Origin: Eukaryota sp. TZLM1-RC
Taxonomy: Eukaryota; Metamonada: BaSk clade
NCBI GenBank assembly: GCA_040285825.1
Contig: JAUPSS010000004.1
Coordinates: 5,401,658 to 5,465,657, forward strand
Length of the DNA: 64,000 nucleotides
Direction of reading: 5' to 3'
Below the pieces are notes generated by a model that had not been told where the DNA came from, did no database searches, and saw only the letters and a program-made list of their open reading frames with translations. How positions within the stretch are numbered: the stretch's first letter is position 1; each line of letters starts with the position of its first letter. This document shows, one piece after another, positions 43,235 to 53,035 of the stretch. Position numbers and translations under genes: made by a program.

Positions 43235-45106
43235 TTTTCACTTAATTTTCATTTATTCCAATAAAAAACAAACTATACGACAAGGTTAAAATTCTTTGTC
43301 TTCATAACCCAAATCAGCCAAGAAGAATGGACTGGAGGTTTTTCTTTCATAAACGCGTCCAAGAGATAACAAAGCTGAAGATGATAAGGGAACAACACCT
43401 TTGAAAATTGAAGATACAATGCTGTTTTGCCACAAACACTTGCCAAAAACTTTTCCAGTACGTTGTTTCACAATTTCAACAAAATCATCCAGAAAAAACA
43501 AAGCAAGAGGACCGAGCGTGCCATGAGGGGAAACTGCCAATGGACAGAGGACATAATGAGTATGCGATTCTGCATTCAAGGATAACAATTTTGCTTTGTA
43601 TTTGTCAATTTTGGCTTTTTCGGAAACAGTTAAGGGGTCCCTATATTTTGATCGAGCCATTGGAATAAAAGCATCATTACCGACATCAGTGGATCTCACA
43701 TCTGTAATAATGGTAGTACCTTCAAGAACTTCAAGCATTAAATCACCTCTATTTCGACCAAACGAATTCAAAGTATCTTCATCAACCAAACGGGAAAGTA
43801 ATGATTCTAAATTAAAAACAATTCTGTGTGATTTTGACATACAATAGAGTTGATTTCTTACCGCATCATGAACTTTTGAACGGAAAGCAATAAAATGTAA
43901 AAAAATGTAATATAACTTACACATACAATATAACTGGTCTCTTACAGCATCATGAACCTTGCTTCTAAAAGTAATAAAATGTTTACAATTTAACAAATGA
44001 GTAATTGTAATTTCTCGAGAACATTTACAAAATAAATTATTACTCCAAAACAATACTCCAAATTTCAGAGGGCAAACAATCGAGAGCATTTTTCAGACCT
44101 CTGAGAAAATTATTGCTTATATAGAATTCAATAAATTAACATCATTGGGAAAACGGTTACAAAATTCAAAAACAAAATTTTTCCCTCCACCAAGAAAAGC
44201 AGCCTGACAGACAATAAAAGATTTAGTGAAATTAATTCTACCAAAATTAGATGATGAAAATACATGACTTCGAATTAGTTCAGGACTGACATCAACCAAA
44301 GGTGCAAATAATTTTGTTCTCAAATAGTTAAATGAGCGGCAAAACTCACGTGAAAAATCAGGAGATGTTGTTCATAAAATGTGAGCAATTTTACTGGAGT
44401 AGCAAATTTTTTTTATTTATTTTTTTTAGATAAAAACTTAATATGTTTCTCAATTCCCAATGACGAAATTGTGTCAAGTTCAGAACCCAATTTCATTTAA
44501 AAATAATTCAATTCTGCAGTAATTTTTGGAACATTTCCAAGCCAGAATCCTAGGAAACGAAAAGCATCTGAGGAATAGTTAAGAAAAGGAATTTCAACAC
44601 CATTAATGGTTAATCTATCTTTTGCCTTTCCTATGAGGAGACGTTTGTCGGCATTAAGCAAAAGACCAATATCTCTGTAAAACAGTGAGGCTTCAGAGCA
44701 ATTTCATTTAAAAACATTTAATTGACCAATAATTGAGATATCATCCATGTATCCTACTATTTTCAACATCGGATAGCGATTACTGAAATGAATCAAAGAC
44801 TTGTGAATTGCTAAACAAAAGAGTAATGGCCCAAGGGGATCACCTTGCTTAACTTCTGAAAGACGAGAATAAAGTATAAGATTCATAAATTAGTTCACTG
44901 GCTTCACCATAAAATAAATTAAAATAGCTGGATAATTCTGGAAATTCTTTTTGGATGACTTCGTAAACTGCACTTCCATGTACAGAATTGAAAGAATTCT
45001 TAAAATCTAAATTGAAAATATAATTCTGTTTATCAAAATTAAAAAATAAATCAGAAGTCAATGCAGCAACTGATGCACCATCAATTGTTTTAATTTTTGT
45101 AATTTT
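43235..45106 (-). mobile_element. LINE family C, 5'-truncated, dead copy with 13-bp target duplication
   Basis: Minus-strand order: RT fingers and palm (45061-44849, then SEVKQGDPLGPLLFCLAIHKSL and YMDD within 44886-44704), connection (44323-44117), and zinc knuckle plus endonuclease-like region (44089-43286: CKCSREITITHLLNC, HDAVRNQ, LESLLSR, RGDLMLEV, ITDVRSTD). The 3' end is A-rich. TTTATTAGGTTTT flanks it on both sides. Several frameshifts separate the frames. An internal duplication, with two copies of the FRSKVHDAVR(D/N)QLYCM segment from different subfamilies, points to a template switch. Confidence 0.85.
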
Positions 45107-45119
45107 TTTATTAGGTTTT

Positions 45120-45539
45120 GATCTTTTTGTTTTTAAAAGTTAATAAGAAGAAGATCACAAGTACAAGACCAAATTTTTGATATTGGGTGGAGCACGTGTA
45201 AAAAGAATCATTCAATGTATAGTTGAATTCACTCCACTTTGATTTTGATAAAATATAACATTTTCCGTATTTGTTTTATTTAGGCAGTTTCATTAACAAT
45301 TGAACAACTTTACATTCAGCGGAATAAATCTTGTTTGACAAAGTGTTATTGCCACAAAATCTCCAGCTACCAAATTCTCAGTGTCTCTGTTGGATATGTT
45401 ACTCACCATTTGTTCTGTATTCACTTTTGTTCTTCGTCAAAATTCATTTGATTAGAAGTAATAGTCTTGGCTTTAATGCTAATTGTTGATAGTGATTTAT
45501 TTAACTACTCAATAAATGTTTAGTTAATTATTGAACAAT
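45120..45539. other. Intergenic, no gene seen
   Basis: AT-rich DNA downstream of CIAO1. No frame or repeat that I can support. Confidence 0.5.
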
Positions 45540-46484
45540 TCAGTCCAACTTCCATATTTTCAATATTCCAATATCGTCCCCACTAACTAAAATTTTCTCC
45601 TCTCCATGCCAATGAACTGTGTTGACATCAGAAGGATGTGCATTAGAACGGCTCACCAAGAGCTTAGGCTCAAGGGGGTTTAAAATATTTAAAATTGTTA
45701 TAGAATGATCGCCACCAGCTACAGCCAGTAAATCAAATTTTGGATGGATTGACAGTTCATAAGCCGTGTGTCTTATTTGTAGATCAAAATCCAACTTTTT
45801 GACCCATTGCTCGCTTTCCCTACCCCAAACAAAAAGTCTATTGTCACTTCCTGTTGAAAACAAATAGTTACCACATCTCGAGAATTCAATTGACCAAACC
45901 GTATCATCATGACCTTCCAACACTTGATCAAACACAAACAAGCCATCATCATCTTTCCATAGTCTAATAGTATTATCATAAGAACAGGACGCCAAGAGAG
46001 ATTCTGTTGGATGCCAACACACGTTCTTGACGTCTTGTTCGTGGCCGTGGAGAACAGACGCTACCTCAAAATCATCAACCATGTCGTTATACTCCCACAC
46101 CCAAACCAATCGATCACGTGAACAAGACGCGAGATATCCATTGTGAGAGAATGCAATACCTTTGACCTCACATTCATGACCTTCTATCCGTTCTATGGTG
46201 TAGTTGGGTAAGTCATAGAAAAAGCATAGTGAGCGATCAAAGGAGGCAGAGAGAAATGCCTCACCATCAGGATGCCATATGACTCTTCGTACGGCTCGAG
46301 AATGTTGATGGAAACGTTTGCTAAGGCTAAGGGTACATGTATCACTATCCGTTAGGTTAAATGAAAAAAGACATATGGTACAATCACCTGAAGCTGATAG
46401 GATAGAGGAGCCATCAGGAGAGAAGGCAACTGACCAAATACGATCAGGATGTGCTTCACATTGGGTAAGTTGATGAAGTCCCAT
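45540..46484 (-). CDS. CIAO1: CIAO1/Cia1, WD40 protein of cytosolic Fe-S assembly
   Basis: A 314-residue protein from ATG, made almost entirely of WD40 repeats (seven blades expected). The start HPDRIWSVAFSPDGSSILSA, the block VLHGHEQDVKNVCWHPTESL and LEGHDDTVWSIEFSRCGNYL are close to the CIAO1/Cia1 pattern, and the protein ends with HWHGEEKILVSGDDIGILKI. Family length is about 330. CIAO1 is a subunit of the CIA targeting complex that passes Fe-S clusters to cytosolic and nuclear apoproteins. Single exon. Its start codon is only 16 bp from the shared motif TGTTAGGTTGAATAAT at 46501, so a mobile element may border its 5' UTR. Confidence 0.92.
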   Translation of the reverse strand: MGLHQLTQCEAHPDRIWSVAFSPDGSSILSASGDCTICLFSFNLTDSDTCTLSLSKRFHQHSRAVRRVIWHPDGEAFLSASFDRSLCFFYDLPNYTIERIEGHECEVKGIAFSHNGYLASCSRDRLVWVWEYNDMVDDFEVASVLHGHEQDVKNVCWHPTESLLASCSYDNTIRLWKDDDGLFVFDQVLEGHDDTVWSIEFSRCGNYLFSTGSDNRLFVWGRESEQWVKKLDFDLQIRHTAYELSIHPKFDLLAVAGGDHSITILNILNPLEPKLLVSRSNAHPSDVNTVHWHGEEKILVSGDDIGILKIWKLD

Positions 46485-46812
46485 TATTACTGTGGTGGTC
46501 TGTTAGGTTGAATAATGATCCCCCTGGAAATCTTTTTGGCCTACTGTGAATTTCACTTATCATTCCCCTGTGAAATTCACTCCTGTTTTCAACTCCCTCA
46601 GTGTCTACTCACAGGCTGTAAGAGACATGTAGCATCATTTGACAAAGACAATCATGATCTTCATCAATGGGCTACCTCACTTAAATACACCTACTGCTTT
46701 CACAGAACAAAGCCTCGCGACTTGATGTATCTAAGTGGATCTACCAAATGCTACTAGGGCATTTGTAGATCGGTCTCAAAAGTTTTTGTTTCTGTATGCT
46801 CAGGTTCCCCAT
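46485..46812. other. 3' flank of the Fanzor-like gene; candidate guide RNA region
   Basis: Spacer between CIAO1 and the Fanzor-like gene. It holds the motif TGTTAGGTTGAATAATGATC (46501-46520) and an 11-bp inverted repeat, GTGAATTTCAC at 46546-46556 and GTGAAATTCAC at 46570-46580. In known TnpB and Fanzor loci the guide RNA overlaps or follows the 3' end of the gene, which would be here on the minus strand. Nothing in the sequence proves such an RNA. Confidence 0.35.
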
Positions 46813-48796
46813 TCATCTTCTCAACAGAGCATCTGGGCAAATGTATCTTTCCGGCCACAATTCCGCTTTCTTCTTAATTTGAATATTTTTTGCAGCGGAA
46901 ATATCTCTGTCATATACTATTTGACACTCAGTACAAATACGCATCTGCCATGAGCCTGCTTGAATATTCTCGGCCATGCAACAACTTGACATTTTGCTTG
47001 TATTAAATTCACTGGTTGACAAGTGCTTCACGTCCTTTTGATAACACAACCATTTTCTGAAAGCCCTTGCTGATCCATATCGATTGACTTTTCGGCAATG
47101 AGAAGGGAAATTAGCAGAACCCACAGCAAGATAGAGTTTTTCAGGATGTCCAGCCAGCCTTTGAAATTTGTTGAGACTCTCTCTGAACCGTCTCTCTTTT
47201 CGTCTGCGGTTATCAAATTTAATTATTTTCCATTTCTGGCGATTACTTTCCAAATACACTTTCCTCCTGACCAAATTCCAATGGTTCAAATATTGGTTGA
47301 AATTTTGAACGGAATATTGGTTGGGAGAGTGTTTACTGGGTGAAGGTTTTGTCATGTATCTTCTGCCAGTTGGACAAGGGATAACTCCACATTGATTATC
47401 GTTTAAGAAGTAACCACATAATCTTGATTGGCCAAGATCAACGCCGATAAGGGGGCTTTCAGGTAAAATTTCGACTGGATGTCTACGTCTTCGACGGGGC
47501 ATTTTTTTAGTACCCTTCAACTGTGTTTCTCTGGTTTTGTTGGCATTAGGGTCACTTTTCATTTCATTTTTGATCTTCTTTTTCTTTTTCGGTGGTTCAT
47601 CCAGCTCATCTGTGTTTTCTGAGTCATTATTTTTACCTTCAAAGGTCAAAAGCAGTTCATTACCATTAGTTTTCAATAAAATTTTTGTTAAATCTATTTT
47701 TCAAACTTTTTCTGTTGATATTGAATTTTTGGTAAGGACATTGTTTGAATATTCGTTTCAGACATGTATTTTTGATAAACTTTGTTTTGGAAGATGATCC
47801 TTCAATAATTGGAAATTTTTTCACAGAGTGGAAAATTTGTGAAGGTACCTCAATAAATTTAGAACCTTTATGAGAAGCTAAAGGTATTATTCTAAATTTC
47901 TTCCAGCAATGCATATGAGAAAAGAAAGTGAATAAGTATTGTGAAATTTTAAGATTGAAGAGAAAAAGCTCACCAATTTCCTTTGATGAAAAAGTGATTT
48001 TATCATGTGAGGACAGTAGGGAGGCAGTGGTAGGAAATCTTTGGAGGAGATTCAAGATAAACCTACATGCATTCAATAAAAAAAATCTTTCTCTTGAATT
48101 ATTCAAATTGAAATTGATGAGGTATTCAAGAACAGAATCAACTACTACTTCCTCGGGTTGGGCTAGTAGTCCATCTGGCAAAAGTGAAAGAATATTATTT
48201 GCAAAGACATTTGTTTTATTCTGGGCTCTACAATGAGCACGAATAAAGTTTTTTGTCCAGGATTGACAAATTTTGGGTAAACTTGTCTTCACGTTGGAGG
48301 CCAATTGACGAGCCCGACAAGCAAGGTAAGGAGAAAGCCCTTTTCTATTGATAAAATTACAGTTCTGGGACTGCAGCCAATCATTGAGGAAAAGATTGAA
48401 TGAATTTCTGTAAGGCACTAAAGAATTTTCCCACACAGCAACAAGAGACCTGTCTTGTAGGCATTCAGGAAGAAATCCATTGTAAAAGATATGGAGTAAT
48501 TGGCGTTGGCCTTTAGATGTGGAAGGCTTTGGAAAAGAACCAGTGGTGATGACGGTCATAAACAGATACCATACATCCTGTTCCACTAAAGCTCTTGATG
48601 CCAACGGAAAATTTAGAAGAAAAGATTGAAGTAATAAAGAAGCTTCATGACAAATCTCGGTGACCACAGGAAGGTCAGTCCGAATTTGTTGCACCGCTGC
48701 AGGGGTCAGCAGCGAGTTAAGTGCACAAGACCGTGAATACACGTGACACAGAGTGGGCGTCTGACATGTAGTGAGAATAAAGAGCTCATCTATCAA
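46813..48796 (-). CDS. Fanzor-like RNA-guided nuclease (eukaryotic TnpB homologue), nearly complete, one frameshift
   Basis: Two frames, 48796-47666 (about 376 aa) and 47676-46813 (about 287 aa), overlap by 11 bp. The second starts with LKTNGNELLLTF, a form of the TDGV(S)... strand that precedes RuvC in the family, so the two are one protein of about 660 residues with a frameshift near 47676-47700. RuvC-I is LIGVDLGQSRLCGYF. The rearranged RuvC-II glutamate is in SEFNTSK. RuvC-III is YDRDISAAKNI. The zinc ribbon has CTEC as its second pair, but the first pair reads SSCC, where CxxC is expected after TSK. A KKKKKIK cluster could be a nuclear signal. No ATG lies upstream of the first frame (it opens after TAA), so a 5' exon or decay is possible. 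Fanzor proteins cut DNA guided by an RNA from their own locus. Confidence 0.75.
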
Positions 48797-48973
48797 ATTT
48801 TACACTTGTCACCCATATTCGACTTCTGGTTGCCTATTCTGGGAGGTTTTTAACCCTCAACTTGGTTTTGGGAGGTTTTCACTATTCCCACACTTTCCCC
48901 TCACTTCATAAACTAGGTTCATAAACTAGGTATCCTTTGTAATAGTTTCTGGAATTTCAACACTATGTAACTC
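48797..48973. other. Divergent 5' region shared with another Fanzor copy
   Basis: The DNA upstream of the Fanzor frame (TATCAAATTTTACACTTGTC and the following CAACTTGGTTTTGGG-type sequence) matches the inverse of 55310-55405, upstream of the second Fanzor locus. Homology therefore extends beyond the coding part, as expected of copies of one mobile unit. It also holds the promoter of the MJ1316-domain gene. Confidence 0.65.
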
Positions 48974-49402
48974 ATGAAAGACGCTCTCAGCATAATCAAC
49001 AAATTAGTCCACGATACTTCTTTGTCTAAAGAACGTTTCTTTGTTGGTTTTGAGGATAGATTTGGCGGTGTATTCTTCCTCCCTCTTCACGATTTTCTTG
49101 CCTTATCTGTACCATCTCACAGAATTCGCTACATATCTAAAGGAAACTCAATTCTCTGGTCTCGCACAAAACGAATCAACCTTATTGGCTCTGTTGCACC
49201 TTCTGTTTCTTTATTCTCATCTCCAACACCTGGTGTTCTCTCCCGATATTTTCCTCCTCATGCTACTGGTAGAAAGAATTTCCAGTTACCCTTCTTCTCT
49301 AACATTGTTTCTTGTAGTGTAGGTGTTGATCATACATTGGCACTCATTTTTGGCCTAATACTTTCATTTTTTGTTAGTCTAATCGTAATCTCATCTTCCT
49401 AA
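48974..49402 (+). CDS. MJ1316-domain (RNA cyclic group end recognition) protein with C-terminal hydrophobic tail
   Basis: A 142-residue protein from ATG. The first 75 residues match the PF04457 (MJ1316/DUF504) pattern: DALSIINKLVHDTSLSKERF, VGFEDRFGGVFFLPLHDF, VPSHRIRYISKGNSILWSRT (family form resembles IPWHRIRYFKR.GE.VWDR). In other proteins this small domain accompanies RNA 3'-end processing enzymes, hence its name; the stand-alone form has no firm role. The last 25 residues (ALIFGLILSFFVSLIVISSS) are hydrophobic and could be a tail anchor. A missed intron near the 3' end cannot be excluded. Confidence 0.78.
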   Translation: MKDALSIINKLVHDTSLSKERFFVGFEDRFGGVFFLPLHDFLALSVPSHRIRYISKGNSILWSRTKRINLIGSVAPSVSLFSSPTPGVLSRYFPPHATGRKNFQLPFFSNIVSCSVGVDHTLALIFGLILSFFVSLIVISSS

Positions 49403-49562
49403 TCAACCTATGCCGCTCTCCTTCCAATAACTATTGGTGATATCTACTTTTGCTGACCTTTTTCAATTTGTACCACTTTGTGTCACAATTAACTATAACA
49501 CTTCTTCTGTGTAGATTAGTTAACCAATTTAATATATAAAAATTTAATATATTTATTTATTA
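49403..49562. other. Spacer with a sequence shared with 33421-33490
   Basis: TTTGTGTCACAATTAACTAT, ACACTTCTT and GATTAGTTAACC at 49478-49525 match TTTGTGTCACAATTTACTAT, ACACTTCTT and GATTAGTCAAC at 33428-33490. Possibly the end of a mobile unit. Confidence 0.45.
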
Positions 49563-49765
49563 GAAAACTTATAAATCAACATCTAAATAATCCATCTCTC
49601 CTAAAACAAAACAATTAGAACCCACTTTCTGATAGTGAGATCCAAGAATAAGCAAATCATCAGAAACCATCTGAACCTCCCTTTAAAAATAGAAAACACA
49701 ATTCTGTTTTGACAAAACAAGCTATGAAAATTTTGTTGGTTCTCAAACCAGAGATATACATTTGA
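49563..49765 (-). mobile_element. LINE family A 3' end, severely 5'-truncated
   Basis: About 200 bp with the last residues of the LINE frame (FCQNRIVFSIFKG) and the family A 3' UTR seen at 13500-13640. It touches a Fanzor fragment on its right. Confidence 0.8.
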
Positions 49766-49769
49766 ATTG

Positions 49770-49902
49770 TACAAAAAAATTCTTGTCGAAGACGCAGACA
49801 TTTAGTCGAAATTAAACGTAAAAGACCCCTAACGGCGTTGATCATGGGCCAATCTAGATTATGTGGTTACTTTTTGAATGATAATCAATATGGAGTTATC
49901 CC
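49770..49902 (+). pseudogene. Fanzor-family central fragment, left part
   Basis: The plus strand matches the RuvC-I region of the 46813-48796 gene at DNA level (GTCGAAGACGCAGACAT, then GGCGTTGATCATGGGCC, then GQSRLCGYFLNDNQ.GVIP). Small indels disturb the frame around the catalytic aspartate. The match breaks at 49902 and resumes at 53988. Confidence 0.8.
49888..49902. repeat. 15-bp flanking repeat, left copy
   Basis: ATATGGAGTTATCCC, identical at 53988-54002. It is unique Fanzor sequence duplicated around the Ty3 fragment. Confidence 0.85.
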
Positions 49903-51461
49903 ACTTCTGAAGCTTGTGATATTCGATTGTCGAATTCGGCTTCAGGTAATAGTAATGTTCGACAGGCGTCGTCCATTCTAATATAAATGCCCTTGTTGTT
50001 CATCAGCCCAAGGTGGCTCAACAAGTCAGCACCAATGAGAATGGTCTCATGTCCAGGAACGATGCTGAACTTGTGTTTCACGTGTACAATCTGGGTAACG
50101 CTACCTAGTCTAATGCTAAGGGTTCCAGAAGCAGTACCAAGGGACTGTGAGGTAGTTCCATCAGCAATCTTGTATGAAATGGTTTCGTTGGAACGTGCCA
50201 TGTTACAATTACTGATGACGTCTTCCGTGACTACTGAGCATGTTGCACCAGAGTCGATTATGCCTTTAACTTCGACATTGTTGATCAAGAAGTTTAATTG
50301 TAGGCAGTTGTGATTCATGGATTGTACCATAAAAATTGTGTCAGAATCATGTCCATTTAGGTCGGCTTGTTCTGAGAAGAAGTTAGCCTGACTGTTGGGT
50401 ATCTTGGTAGGTTCCAAGTTTGCAAGCGGATTGATAAGAGAATCTTTCCATGCTGAACTTTCTGTATGTGGTTGTGTTGTTGTTGTAGGGGGTATGGTTT
50501 CTAAAGTACATAAATAGTGATGGGAACGTTTATTGTAAGAAGAGCCTCTGCCTCTGCCGCGAGTACCTCTTCGACTACGGAAACCAGAACCTCTAGAACT
50601 TCTACCTCGAGCTTGTTGTTGAGCTTGTTGCTTTCTCCATTTCTTCCTCCTTTGGCAGTCTTCACTGGGGCACCTTTCGGTCGGATGGCCCTTTTGCTTA
50701 TAGAAGTTGCATTGGACATCAGCGGCCTGGGAAGACGATTGTGGTAGGCTTCCTCCTCTCTTACTTTGTTTTGGGCGTTTACCTGGACCAGAACCTCGTG
50801 GTCTGGGGATGTCAGGTGGGGAGGGAACGACCATGGGAGGTCGGCGAGAGGCCTGCTGATGAGTTAATTGGTTCTGATAGGTGAAATCGACATGGTTCAG
50901 TTGTTCCATGAACGATCTGGCGTTACAGAAATTCTCGTATTCAATTTGAAGAACACTAAAGAATTCGCCAAGGGTGTGTCCATCGCATGAGTAGTGGGAG
51001 GAAGAGGACCAGATCCTGAGGAGTCTGTCTCTGATAGGGATAATTCCTACGCTTTCTAGGACATGAGTAGCAACTACCCAGTCTGGAAGTCTATCAGCTG
51101 GAGGAGTGGAGCTTATGGAGAATGTTCTCAATTGTTGAGAGATGCCCCTAAACTCTTGGATGGCGGTGGAGCGAGACAAAACTCTGCCGATGTTGACCAT
51201 GAAGTCAATCCATCTATTGCCATAATCTCTTTCCGACCAGTCCATGTTGGTTGCGAGGAGAGCTCGATTAGCCTCATCCAGTCTGCTGAATTGGGTTCTT
51301 CTTAGAATTTGAGCCCAAATGATGCGTTCATCTCTTGAGGTAGAAACCGTGGGAGAAGAGATAGCTAGGTGAGCACCTTGGTATCGTAGCGCATTTAACA
51401 CCTCGAGGGTGACACATTCAGCGAGGCCTCGGGAGTTGATCCTCATGGCTTGACGGAACAA
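49903..51461 (-). pseudogene. Gag capsid-like, zinc knuckle and retropepsin region
   Basis: About 520 codons. A capsid-like helical part is followed by a basic tract and a zinc knuckle, CNFYKQKGHPTERC, where the second Cys is Tyr (TAT for TGT). The aspartic protease has LINNVEVKGIIDSGATCSVV (catalytic DSG, about residue 400) and ILIGADLLSHLG (the ILG-type partner motif). The stop codon used here comes from the flanking target, so the protein is cut off just after the protease. Confidence 0.8.
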
Positions 51462-51464
51462 GTT

Positions 51465-51961
51465 TCATTCGTGAACTGGTTCTCCAGTGATGTTACCAAA
51501 ATACTCATCGATCGATGGTTGGGAACCTTCTCTAGCTAGTTCTAATTCTTCACGTAGTCTGGCAACTTCGTTGGCTAGAGCTATCTGAGCTGGATCCTCC
51601 ATGTTACCTCTCGTTTCTCTTAGGACCCGGTCGGTACGACTCCAGAGAATGAATTTGTTGACAAACTTCAGAAGTTTATCAGCGTCTCTCAAATCAGAAG
51701 CTTCGAGATATGGACGTTTAGGACGATCCCTACGTCTGTCATCTCGGTCTCTTGATCCATTGAAGAAAGGAGAAAGCTACTTTCGTATGTGCCCGAGAAA
51801 GGTGTATGATGTGAGGAGATGGAGGAAGTAGAACCTGTCGTGGAAGGTGTAGGTTGAGGTTGAGGAGCTCGACTAACGGGAGTGATGGGAGCAGGTACCG
51901 CATCAGAAGATGTGATGGGGGTGGGTGATTCACTGCTCACAGTGACAACATCGTCGTCGGC
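51465..51961 (-). pseudogene. Gag-like protein, coiled-coil part
   Basis: Same frame after the TAA at 51962 (SSESPTPITSSDAV...), then a shift into the frame holding LRDADKLLKFVNKFILWSRT and the coiled-coil stretch NEVARLREELELAREG. It stops at one TGA (GEPVHE-stop), after which the next frame continues directly. Confidence 0.55.
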
Positions 51962-53035
51962 TTATTCCATCGCAGATTGGTTGAGATAGGAAGTTTCCAT
52001 GGTTGAGAGTGAATCAGATTCCATAGGAGGTTGTGGTGATTCAGGAGGTTGCGCGGAGAAACATGGAGCTTCACTTTGTTGAGGTTGAGCAGAGGAAGAT
52101 GGAGCTTCACTCTGTTGAGGTTGAGGTGACTCTTGAACATCTTCAAATTGGGCTGGAACCTGATGAGAAGATACTGCTGGTTGTACCAAGCGAGTCTTTT
52201 CGATCCTGCCTTCAACCATTACCCATTTCAGCATTCTGGATTCTACGCAACCAGGGAATACTGTAACTTGCTGGAGGGCTCTTTGTAGATTACCAGTTCT
52301 TCTATGGTCGGGACCACAATATGATGCTATATGGTCTGGACGTCTGTCGTAAAGAAAGAGTCTTTCACCATATGTGGTTTCGGTAAACCACCACCCTGTT
52401 CTGTAATTTCTGTCGATAAGGATGACGAGAGATGCATTGTACCCAGGGCTGAACCTAGGGTATGGACAAGGGTTATGAACATTTAAGAAGAGGTTGTCTT
52501 CATCTCCAGCGAAGCGTCTGAAAACTCCTTCTCGAGTAGTTCTCATGAACCTAACTCCGGGTCTTGGGTCGTAAGTAGATTCTGGGTCATTCCTAGAGGT
52601 TTCTGGGGTGATCCTTTCGTTGGTAAGAAACGGACCTATTCTGGGAGAGATCCATAATCCTAAGTCGTTCTCGACTTTGGGGCCGTAGAAAGGAGGACGT
52701 TTGTTGCTCATCTCCGTGGGAGGGATGGCTTCTGGGTCCTCTGGAATGACTTGTGTATCCCTATATCTAGCATAAGGATTGTGCTGGCGGGAAACACCAT
52801 GATGAATACTCGAGCTAGCGTAGGAGCTAGTTTGAGAAGGGGTGTGTTTAGCAAGTGTAGAGGATGTTCCTCTTCTAGCCTGTAACTCTCTTTCCAGTCT
52901 GTTCTTGAGTTTCCAGATTCGATCTTCATGGAAGTAACGTTCTAAATATTTTTTAGAAACCTCACCAGTTTCTCTATCAATTTCAGGAACATGTTCCGTG
53001 GGAGGAACCGGAGGTTGAGCTGTGTGAGAAAAATT
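51962..53035 (-). pseudogene. Gag-like protein, middle part
   Basis: Frame continuing from the previous one, with a charged helix (YLERYFHEDRIWKLKNRLERE) and a domain around RRFAGDEDNLFLNVHNPCPY and NYRTGWWFTETTYGERLFLY that I cannot assign. It ends with repeats of SPQPQQSEAPSSSAQPQQSE and a TAA, after which the same frame goes on. Confidence 0.55.
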
